7,075 bases of DNA, from NCBI GenBank assembly GCA_046050125.1, contig JBJOQB010000086.1, positions 1 through 7,075 on the forward strand, in the 5' to 3' direction. The position numbers and the translations under genes were made by a program. The notes under the pieces were generated by a model. It saw only the letters and a program-made list of their open reading frames with translations, searched no databases and was not told where the DNA came from. Positions 1 through 5,121 of this stretch are shown in pieces; the stretch's first letter is position 1, and every line of letters starts with the position of its first letter. The stretch comes from JAHFQJ01 sp046050125 (GTDB lineage Bacteria; Pseudomonadota; Gammaproteobacteria; Burkholderiales; Burkholderiaceae).

Positions 1-19
1 ATAATTTACAGTTTAACAT
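1..19 (-). CDS. Possible start of a further minus-strand gene, cut by the left edge
   Basis: On the minus strand an ATG (complement of 17-19) opens a frame reading M-L-N-C-K-L before the window ends. A Shine-Dalgarno-like TAGGA (complement of 29-33) sits 9 nt upstream and a TATAAT box (complement of 46-51) lies a little further up. The ATG is about 58 nt downstream of the miaA stop on the same strand. Six codons are too few to identify a product. The call rests only on the start signals, which can arise by chance in DNA this AT-rich. Confidence 0.2.
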
Positions 20-28
20 TTATTTTTT

Positions 29-51
29 TCCTATGATTTTTCTTTATTATA
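29..51 (-). promoter_or_regulatory. Candidate -10 box and ribosome binding site downstream of miaA
   Basis: Read on the minus strand, a perfect TATAAT (complement of 46-51) is followed by TAGGA (complement of 29-33) and then an ATG at 19-17. No convincing -35 hexamer is seen 16-18 nt upstream; the best candidates there are GTTATT and TGTTAT. If real, it would give a separate promoter for the gene at the left edge and a leader of about 20 nt. I see no GC-rich hairpin with a T-run that would terminate miaA in 1-77. Confidence 0.22.
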
Positions 52-77
52 ATATATGCTCTACTTAAATAACACTC

Positions 78-1034
78 TCAACTTAGGTAATATTCATCAA
101 ACTTAATTTTTAACAACTCAAAAGAATTATTTAAACTAGAATCAATGTGATAACTCTCTGTTTTTCTTAGCCATGTAATTTGCCTTTTTGCTAGTTGCCT
201 TGTGCTTGCAACTCCCATATCAATAAATTGCTGATAGGTGATGTTATTCTTTATATATTCATATGCTTGACGATAACCAACGCAACGTATTGAATTACTT
301 TCTAAATTTAGGCTTGGATATTTATCTATTAAGTTAGTTACTTCATTTATAAAGCCTTGTTCTAACATTAAATTAAATCTTTGTTCTATCTTTTTATGTA
401 ATAAATCACGTGGAGGCATTAAAGCAATATTAGTCAATTTATACTTACTTTCTCGGTGTTGATTGTAAAAATAAGATGGCGGTTTTCCGCTTGTATAATA
501 TATTTCCAAGGCACGTTGTATACGTTGCATATCATTTGGTTTGATATTATCTGCGGTTGATTTATCAATCTGACTAAGTTTATTATGCATAAACTGCCAA
601 CCATGTAATTCTGCTTCTTGATTAATTTGTTGCCTAATTTCTAAATTTTGGTTTGGTATATCATGCAAACCATGAGTTAATGCATGATGATATAACATGG
701 TGCCACCAACGATGATAAATAATTTATTACTATGGTTGGTTTTATCTTTTATAATTTTTGTAATATTATCTACATCTTGCAAAAACTCGCCAACATTGTA
801 ATTATGTGTTGGGGGAATAATATCAATTAAATGATGCTTAATTCCGCATCTTTCTTGCATGGTTGGTTTTGCTGTGCCTATATCCATATCTTGGTATACT
901 AAAGCTGAATCTAGGCTAATAATTTCAATATCAATATTATACTGCTGTTTAGCATATTGAGCTAATTGAATAGATAAAGCTGTTTTACCGCTGGCTGTTG
1001 CCCCTAATATACAAAATAAATGCATATAATACAT
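78..1034 (-). CDS. miaA: tRNA dimethylallyltransferase (tRNA A37 isopentenyltransferase)
   Basis: MiaA transfers a dimethylallyl group from dimethylallyl diphosphate to N6 of adenosine-37 in cytoplasmic tRNAs that read codons starting with U. This is the first step towards ms2i6A and helps keep the reading frame. The sequence shows the family motifs in order: the P-loop GATASGKT (residues 11-18), LDSALVYQDMDIGTAKP (41-57) with the conserved Asp-42, HHLIDI (67-72), VGGTMLY (109-115), NDMQRIQRALE (167-177), RCVGYRQ (250-256) and TRQLAKRQITWLR (278-290). At 318 residues it is full length. The usual P-loop is GPTASGKT; here Pro is replaced by Ala. The start could be the first ATG (1034) or the fourth codon, Met-4 (1025). 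AGG (complement of 1037-1039) is 2 nt from the first and 11 nt from the second, so Met-4 is somewhat likelier. It is transcribed divergently from the fimV-like gene. Confidence 0.97.
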   Translation of the reverse strand: MYYMHLFCILGATASGKTALSIQLAQYAKQQYNIDIEIISLDSALVYQDMDIGTAKPTMQERCGIKHHLIDIIPPTHNYNVGEFLQDVDNITKIIKDKTNHSNKLFIIVGGTMLYHHALTHGLHDIPNQNLEIRQQINQEAELHGWQFMHNKLSQIDKSTADNIKPNDMQRIQRALEIYYTSGKPPSYFYNQHRESKYKLTNIALMPPRDLLHKKIEQRFNLMLEQGFINEVTNLIDKYPSLNLESNSIRCVGYRQAYEYIKNNITYQQFIDMGVASTRQLAKRQITWLRKTESYHIDSSLNNSFELLKIKFDEYYLS

Positions 1035-1190
1035 AACCTAAGACTAGATGAAAAAAGATTTAAAGGAGTAAAATATCATTATTTACAAAATAGATTAAGA
1101 CTAAAAATATTACGCCATTTAAATGAATTGTACTATATAGTAGATAATCTTTGCAAAAGTTTATTTTTTAAACATAATGATAAAAAATGA
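1020..1190 (+). CDS. Doubtful 56-codon ORF in the miaA-fimV intergenic region
   Basis: An ATG at 1020 opens a frame that stays free of stops to TGA at 1188-1190. It would encode a very basic peptide rich in Lys, Arg, Leu, Tyr and Asn, beginning MHIIHNLRLDEKRF. With this base composition a stop is expected about every 12 codons, so 56 open codons is longer than usual. Against it: no Shine-Dalgarno sequence precedes the ATG, the first 15 bases lie antisense to the miaA 5' end, and the product resembles nothing I recognise. It may be a chance opening or the remnant of a lost gene. Confidence 0.15.
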   Translation: MHIIHNLRLDEKRFKGVKYHYLQNRLRLKILRHLNELYYIVDNLCKSLFFKHNDKK

Positions 1191-1236
1191 TGTATTATGC
1201 TATAACTATGTATTATTATACATACTTATATAATTC

Positions 1237-1269
1237 TTGATTGATATTTAATATCTATTATATTAATAT
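1237..1269 (+). promoter_or_regulatory. Candidate sigma-70 promoter for the fimV-like gene
   Basis: Two overlapping pairs of boxes are possible: TTGATT (1237-1242) with TATATT (1259-1264), spacing 16, and TTGATA (1241-1246) with TAATAT (1264-1269), spacing 17. Either would start transcription about 30-35 nt before the ATG at 1305. In such AT-rich DNA matches of this quality are common, so the call is tentative. A short dyad, TATAA-N5-TTATA (1279-1293), lies just downstream. Confidence 0.3.
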
Positions 1270-1304
1270 GAAAACCGGTATAAAAGTCTTATAAAACACA
1301 CTTA

Positions 1305-2876
1305 ATGAAAATTAGCAAACACAATCATACAAATCTTAGATTGAAAAAAAGCATGAAATTAGCAGTGCTTTCAGCTTATTTATGTGGCAGTATGTCTATT
1401 TATGCCGCTGGCTTAGGGCATTTAAGCGTTAAATCAACATTAGATAAACCATTAGTAGCTGAAATTGAAGTTATCGGCAAAGTTGAACCTAATACCACAG
1501 CTGAAATTGCTAGCGTTGATGAATATACAAAAGAACATCTTGATTACAGTGCAGATTTAGCTGAGGCTGATTTAAAAATTATTAAGCAAAAAGATAGATA
1601 TATTATCCGTATTACAACTAAAGCTAATTTTAACGAACCTGTAATTAATTTATTGCTCAAACTTAGTTATAGCGGTCAAACTATCAAAAAATCTTATACT
1701 AAATTTATAGAATTAGCACCTGCAAATGATATTAATACAGCAAGAGTAGTAGATAATAGCATTAATCCTACTGCTGATTTAGCCAATCCAACTACAGCTA
1801 TGAATACCACAACCAATACAGGTAGTGGCGATAGTTATGGCGATGTGCAAATTACAAATAACAAAAAAGTCATTTTGAATCAAACACCTAATAATCAAAG
1901 TAATCAAAACAATAATGATGATATAAAATCAGATAATTCCGAACCAATTCAACATAGCGGCACTATATACATAGAAAAAAAATCAGATAATCAACAAATT
2001 TCTACACAAGCTCAAACTAATAAGCCTAAAGAAGCAGAAAAATCAGCCAAACCAGCTACACTAAAAACAGAAAATAAAAAAACATCTACTAAACAGATAG
2101 AAATTTCTGTACAAAAATCTGCAAAAGTAGAAGCAACTCCACAATCAACTAATACAAAATTAGATAAACCAGAACAGGCTAAAAAAGCTGAATCAAAACC
2201 TGAAAAAAAAGAAGAAGATAAAAAAACTGTACCAGACATTCAGCAAAAAGCTCAAAATAAGCCAACATTAAAGCTTGATGAACCATCAGCAGTTGAATTA
2301 TTTAAACAAAAAGAGCGTCAAATGTTAAATGCTAGCAGTACCGCTAGTGCATCTAACACTGATTTAGGATTAGGTTTAGGCGGTGGGACAAGTGCTACTG
2401 ATGAAAATTTAAATGCTAATTTAGCAAGTGGCACTAATTCTATGCATAACTCAATTAGTAGCGAGACTAAGCCAAATAGTGCAAGCTCTGTACAAAATAA
2501 TAAAGATAGTAAGGCAAATGAAGCAGTAAATGGCGTAAAACCTACAGATAGAAATGTCGGTATATTTGAAGTAATTCGTGCAAGTGTAGTTGCTCAAGCT
2601 AGTCAGCCATTATTTTATATAATAATATTTTCGGTTATTTTATTATCATTTGCTTTTGCTTATATACTGCATATCAAAAAGCAATTTGCTAAAAACATAC
2701 AGCAAACAAAAGAAGCATTAATCCTACTGCAACAGCAAGTAATGGCAAATACAGGTTATAATAATCAAATAGATAAAGATAATAATGATAACATAGGCGA
2801 TAATACGGAATTTACAGAAGATGAAACAAATACCAATGATAAAAAACGTAAGCGTAAACGTGGCTTTGCAGGCTAA
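1305..2876 (+). CDS. fimV: Short FimV-like inner-membrane protein with FimV N-terminal domain
   Basis: FimV proteins are inner-membrane, peptidoglycan-associated scaffolds that act at cell poles in type IV pilus, type II secretion and polarity functions. Here a signal peptide (Met-1 or Met-17 to about Ala-35) is followed by AGLGHLSVKSTLDKPL (35-50) and INLLLKLSYSGQTIKKSYTK (114-133), the hallmark of the FimV N-terminal domain (about 35-138). Residues 140-235 are a Thr/Asn/Gln-rich linker and 236-320 a Lys/Glu/Ala/Pro-rich stretch. A Gly-rich patch (353-361) and one transmembrane segment (about 435-457) follow, then a short probably cytoplasmic tail with Gln-rich helix (463-479), Asn/Asp-rich stretch and KKRKRKRG (513-520). 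No LysM domain and no C-terminal TPR domain are visible, so at 523 residues it is much shorter than classical FimV. No clear SD precedes 1305; Met-17 (1353) gives a more compact signal peptide. Its end overlaps the next gene. No pilus genes are nearby, so its exact role is inferred. Confidence 0.85.
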   Translation: MKISKHNHTNLRLKKSMKLAVLSAYLCGSMSIYAAGLGHLSVKSTLDKPLVAEIEVIGKVEPNTTAEIASVDEYTKEHLDYSADLAEADLKIIKQKDRYIIRITTKANFNEPVINLLLKLSYSGQTIKKSYTKFIELAPANDINTARVVDNSINPTADLANPTTAMNTTTNTGSGDSYGDVQITNNKKVILNQTPNNQSNQNNNDDIKSDNSEPIQHSGTIYIEKKSDNQQISTQAQTNKPKEAEKSAKPATLKTENKKTSTKQIEISVQKSAKVEATPQSTNTKLDKPEQAKKAESKPEKKEEDKKTVPDIQQKAQNKPTLKLDEPSAVELFKQKERQMLNASSTASASNTDLGLGLGGGTSATDENLNANLASGTNSMHNSISSETKPNSASSVQNNKDSKANEAVNGVKPTDRNVGIFEVIRASVVAQASQPLFYIIIFSVILLSFAFAYILHIKKQFAKNIQQTKEALILLQQQVMANTGYNNQIDKDNNDNIGDNTEFTEDETNTNDKKRKRKRGFAG

Positions 2877-4278
2877 AAATTATTTAGTTCTTAGTTTAGG
2901 CACTATAGTTTTTAGTATTAGCATAAATTCTAATGCCCAAAGTAATGTTAATAATGCTATTAATACAAATACAGTTATTGCATCAGCTAGCCTTGGCACA
3001 AATGATAATAAGCAACCTACACAATCATATAGCGGAAAAATAGAACAAGTAGTAAGTGTTGATGCACATTTACTTGAAATATATAAATTAATTGCCTCAA
3101 AAAAATATGAAGAAGCAGTGAAAAGAATTGATATTTTACTACAACAATATCCAAATTTCTCAGTAGCTTTAGCTTTAAAATCAGACCTTTTAACGATATT
3201 AAACCAAGGTAATAAAGACGTAAATCAAACCTTGATTTTAAATCAACAAGGCAAAATGAGTATTGATAGCAAAGTTGATAATAAAATTAACCCTAAAGCT
3301 CCACCATCGCCACCAACTTATAATAATGAAAATTTAATTAGCCAAAATAAAGGGGCAAGCTTGAGGGAAGAGGCAATGGCTCGCATTAAAAGCCTATACG
3401 AAAGACCTGACCCAAGGCTAATTCCACGCTCTTTATTAAATCTTGCACCAAGACAAAAAACCGCATTAGTTGTTGACCCTGAAAAATCAAGAATATACTT
3501 ATATGAAAATGTAAATGGACGCCCTAAGTTTTTATTTGATTACTATATAACAATTGGTAAAAAAGGCGTAGATAAAGAACAGGAAGGCGATAATAAAACC
3601 CCTTTAGGTGTTTATAATTTAGGCGTACCAATTCCAAAAAAAACTTTACCTGACATGTACGGTTATGCAGCTATGCCTTTAAGCTTTCCAAACGAATGGG
3701 ATAAGCGTAATAATATTACAGGCACAAATATTTGGATACACGGAGTACCAAGCGATACATACAGCCGACCGCCAAGAGCTAGTGAAGGCTGTGTTGTATT
3801 GACAAATCCAGATTTAGAGAGATTATTCAAATTTACACAAGTTGGAACAACACCTGTAGTTATAAATAAATCTACGGAATGGGTAGACTTAGATAAATGG
3901 AAAAAAGAACGAGATGAAGCTTTAAATTTAGTAAAAAGATGGCAAGAAGCTTGGGATACATACGATTTTGAAAGTTATAAACAGTTATATTCATTTAATT
4001 TATTTAAATCTGATAAGAAAAATTATGAAGAATGGCTAAAAAAATACTTCATTTTCTTTGACCAAAAGCAAGTTAGATTACAAAATATGAGACATTTGAG
4101 CATATATCGCTATCCAACAAATGAACCAACTTTATTAATTACATTTGAGCAAGATATGATGATACCTGATGTAATGAGTAAAGAAAAAGGCAAAATGAAG
4201 CAAAGCGTACTACAAAAACGCCAGTACTGGCAGTATGACGGTATAAAATGGGAAATTGTATACGAAAATGAGTCTTAA
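2821..4278 (+). CDS. Periplasmic L,D-transpeptidase (YkuD fold) with C-terminal NTF2-like (Cds6-type) domain
   Basis: L,D-transpeptidases use a catalytic Cys to form 3-3 cross-links in peptidoglycan or to attach proteins to it, outside the inner membrane. A signal peptide spans residues 1-39 (hydrophobic core 21-35, cleavage after SNA). A helical TPR-like repeat follows at about 80-125. The YkuD domain (about 213-350) carries IWIHGVP with His-307 and the nucleophile motif SEGC with Cys-324, followed by VVLTNPDL instead of the Arg-containing version in classic YkuD enzymes; this is in line with YafK/Cds6-like members. Residues about 363-482 (from LVKRWQEAWDTYDFESYKQL to the WQYDGIKWEIVYE end) look like the NTF2-like domain of Cds6-type transpeptidases. 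The start may be 2821 (GGAA 10 nt upstream) or Met-6 at 2836; either lies inside the fimV-like gene, suggesting translational coupling. I cannot tell cross-linking from protein attachment or amidase activity by sequence alone. Confidence 0.9.
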   Translation: MKQIPMIKNVSVNVALQAKNYLVLSLGTIVFSISINSNAQSNVNNAINTNTVIASASLGTNDNKQPTQSYSGKIEQVVSVDAHLLEIYKLIASKKYEEAVKRIDILLQQYPNFSVALALKSDLLTILNQGNKDVNQTLILNQQGKMSIDSKVDNKINPKAPPSPPTYNNENLISQNKGASLREEAMARIKSLYERPDPRLIPRSLLNLAPRQKTALVVDPEKSRIYLYENVNGRPKFLFDYYITIGKKGVDKEQEGDNKTPLGVYNLGVPIPKKTLPDMYGYAAMPLSFPNEWDKRNNITGTNIWIHGVPSDTYSRPPRASEGCVVLTNPDLERLFKFTQVGTTPVVINKSTEWVDLDKWKKERDEALNLVKRWQEAWDTYDFESYKQLYSFNLFKSDKKNYEEWLKKYFIFFDQKQVRLQNMRHLSIYRYPTNEPTLLITFEQDMMIPDVMSKEKGKMKQSVLQKRQYWQYDGIKWEIVYENES

Positions 4279-4284
4279 TTTTTA

Positions 4285-4300
4285 TAAAAATTATTTAGTT
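4285..4300 (+). repeat. 16-nt exact direct repeat after the transpeptidase gene (other copy at 2874-2889)
   Basis: TAAAAATTATTTAGTT occurs at 2874-2889, where its first three bases are the fimV-like stop codon and it encodes part of the transpeptidase signal peptide. It occurs again at 4285-4300, just after the transpeptidase stop. A shorter copy, TTATTTAGTT (5018-5027), lies 2 nt after the tpx stop. An exact 16-mer within 1.4 kb is slightly unexpected, but AT-only stretches repeat easily and it may mean nothing. Confidence 0.4.
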
Positions 4301-4333
4301 GCACATATTATAGATATGGTTACTAAATAATTT
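4288..4333. other. Perfect 12-bp inverted repeat with nested 5-bp dyad between the transpeptidase gene and tpx
   Basis: AAATTATTTAGT (4288-4299) is the exact reverse complement of ACTAAATAATTT (4322-4333). Between the arms lies a second dyad, CATAT (4304-4308) and ATATG (4314-4318), with a 5-nt loop. It begins 9 nt after the transpeptidase stop, so it could cap the 3' end of that mRNA. It has no GC-rich stem and no T-run behind it, so it is not a standard intrinsic terminator. Its right arm lies just before a TATAAT box (4343-4348), where an operator would also fit. Confidence 0.5.
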
Positions 4334-4348
4334 AACATATCGTATAAT
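4320..4348 (+). promoter_or_regulatory. Candidate promoter for tpx
   Basis: A perfect -10 box TATAAT lies at 4343-4348. The hexamer 17 nt upstream, TTACTA (4320-4325), matches the -35 consensus at only three positions, so an activator may be needed if this is the promoter. Transcription would start near 4355 and give a leader of about 148 nt. A second, weaker pair, TTGCTA (4382-4387) with TACAAA (4404-4409), would give a shorter leader. Confidence 0.3.
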
Positions 4349-4351
4349 AAC

Positions 4352-4469
4352 ATAGCTAAATCAAAATAATTTATGCAGAAATTGCTAATTGGAAATAAGA
4401 TAGTACAAATAGTACAGCAATAAGCGATTTTAAGGATAACAAATATACTAAAAGTTATCATTTAGCTAT
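4352..4469 (+). promoter_or_regulatory. Possibly structured tpx leader with long-range 10-bp stem
   Basis: ATAGCTAAAT (4352-4361) is the exact reverse complement of ATTTAGCTAT (4460-4469), 98 nt apart. Inside or overlapping it, GATAAC (4435-4440) can pair with GTTATC (4454-4459), while AGTTAT (4453-4458) can pair instead with ATAACT (4476-4481), so the last two pairings exclude each other. The first arm sits at the predicted start point from the TATAAT box. No known riboswitch or leader family is recognised, and the stems are AT-rich and weak. Confidence 0.25.
4400..4416 (+). repeat. Two tandem copies of ATAGTACA upstream of tpx
   Basis: ATAGTACA occurs at 4400-4407 and again at 4409-4416, a 9-nt period, about 90-100 nt before the tpx start codon. 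Each copy contains the palindrome GTAC. The period does not match a full helical turn, and no regulator is recognised from it. It could be a short tandem duplication without function. Confidence 0.35.
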
Positions 4470-4490
4470 ACTTCAATAACTCACAAGCCA

Positions 4491-4496
4491 TAGGAG
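4491..4496 (+). promoter_or_regulatory. Strong ribosome binding site of tpx
   Basis: TAGGAG lies 6 nt before the ATG at 4503. It is the best Shine-Dalgarno match among the gene starts in this window, which fits a highly translated antioxidant protein and fixes the tpx start. Confidence 0.85.
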
Positions 4497-4502
4497 ATAA
4501 TT

Positions 4503-5015
4503 ATGAGCGTAACATTAGCAGGAAACCCAGTTGAAATTAACGGAACATTACCAACACAAGGTCAGCAAGCACCAACATTTACATTAACAGCTGCTGATTT
4601 ATCAGAAGTTACTTTAGAAAGTTTTGCAGGAAAACGTAAAATTTTAAATATTGTGCCAAGCTTAGACACTCCAACATGCCAAGTTTCTACAAAAAAATTC
4701 CATGAAAAAGTAGCCTCTCTTGACAACACAGTTGTACTTGCAATTTCAGCAGATTTACCATTTGCTATGAAACGTTTTTGTTCTACTGAAGGAATTGAAA
4801 GCGTAATTACATTATCTACATTCCGTAACCCAGAATTTAAAAAAGCTTATGGCGTTGATATTGCTAGTGGCGTATTAAAAGGTTTAACAGCAAGAGCAGT
4901 AGTAGTTTTAGATGAAAAAAATACAGTAATTCATACGCAATTAGTAAGAGAAATCAAAGATGAGCCTAATTATGATGCTGTTATGCAAGCATTATCATCT
5001 TCTGTTGGTGCTTAA
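4503..5015 (+). CDS. tpx: Thiol peroxidase, atypical 2-Cys peroxiredoxin
   Basis: Tpx reduces hydrogen peroxide and organic (notably alkyl) hydroperoxides with electrons from thioredoxin. It is cytoplasmic or periplasmic depending on the species; no signal peptide is seen here. The peroxidatic cysteine is Cys-59 in PSLDTPTC (52-59) and the resolving cysteine is Cys-93 in RFCSTEG (91-97), the pair that forms the intramolecular disulphide. FAGKRKILNIVPS (41-53), AISADLPFA (80-88), ITLSTFRN (102-109) and LKGLTARAVVV (125-135) with the conserved Arg-131 closely follow the E. coli protein. At 170 residues it is the family length. The third cysteine of the E. coli enzyme, in CISADLPFA, is Ala here. 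It has its own upstream region and a shared terminator with the convergent putA, so it is probably transcribed alone. The family assignment is secure. Confidence 0.97.
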   Translation: MSVTLAGNPVEINGTLPTQGQQAPTFTLTAADLSEVTLESFAGKRKILNIVPSLDTPTCQVSTKKFHEKVASLDNTVVLAISADLPFAMKRFCSTEGIESVITLSTFRNPEFKKAYGVDIASGVLKGLTARAVVVLDEKNTVIHTQLVREIKDEPNYDAVMQALSSSVGA

Positions 5016-5061
5016 TTTTATTTAGTTATATATTATATATTTTTGTAATATTCTAAATGTA

Positions 5062-5102
5062 AAAAGCTATACCATGGATTTTATATTTCAAGTATAGCTT
5101 TT
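5062..5102. terminator. Hairpin terminator between convergent tpx and putA
   Basis: AAAAGCTATAC (5062-5072) pairs perfectly with GTATAGCTTTT (5092-5102), an 11-bp stem with a 19-nt loop. The A-run on the left arm and T-run on the right arm mean that either strand ends its stem in U residues, so it can serve tpx and, in the other direction, putA. The putA stop is only 20 nt to the right. The T-tract after the stem is broken (TTTTATTATATTTT), so efficiency may be moderate. Confidence 0.75.
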
Positions 5103-5121
5103 ATTATATTTTAGCCAAAGA

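Noticed and set aside
1062..1070. AAAGGAGT, a strong Shine-Dalgarno-like sequence on the plus strand
   Set aside because: No ATG, GTG or TTG lies at a suitable distance with an open frame behind it, and the fimV-like start is over 230 nt away.
1279..1293. TATAA-N5-TTATA dyad before the fimV-like start as an operator
   Set aside because: Five AT-only base pairs are too few to stand out in this sequence; it is mentioned only with the promoter.
2012..2239. 75-codon open frame on the minus strand, Ser/Phe/Val-rich
   Set aside because: It lies entirely inside the Lys/Glu/Ala-rich linker of the fimV-like gene. Reverse reading of AAA/GAA/GCA codons gives TTT/TTC/TGC without stops, so it is a shadow of composition.
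4373..4423. 16-codon ORF (MQKLLIGNKIVQIVQQ) in the tpx upstream region
   Set aside because: It has no Shine-Dalgarno sequence and is too short to separate from chance. A leader peptide role would need rare-codon or regulatory-residue runs, which are absent.
5028..5042. TATATATTATATATT run after tpx as a hairpin
   Set aside because: It is simple AT alternation that can self-pair by composition; the clear terminator stem is the one at 5062-5102.
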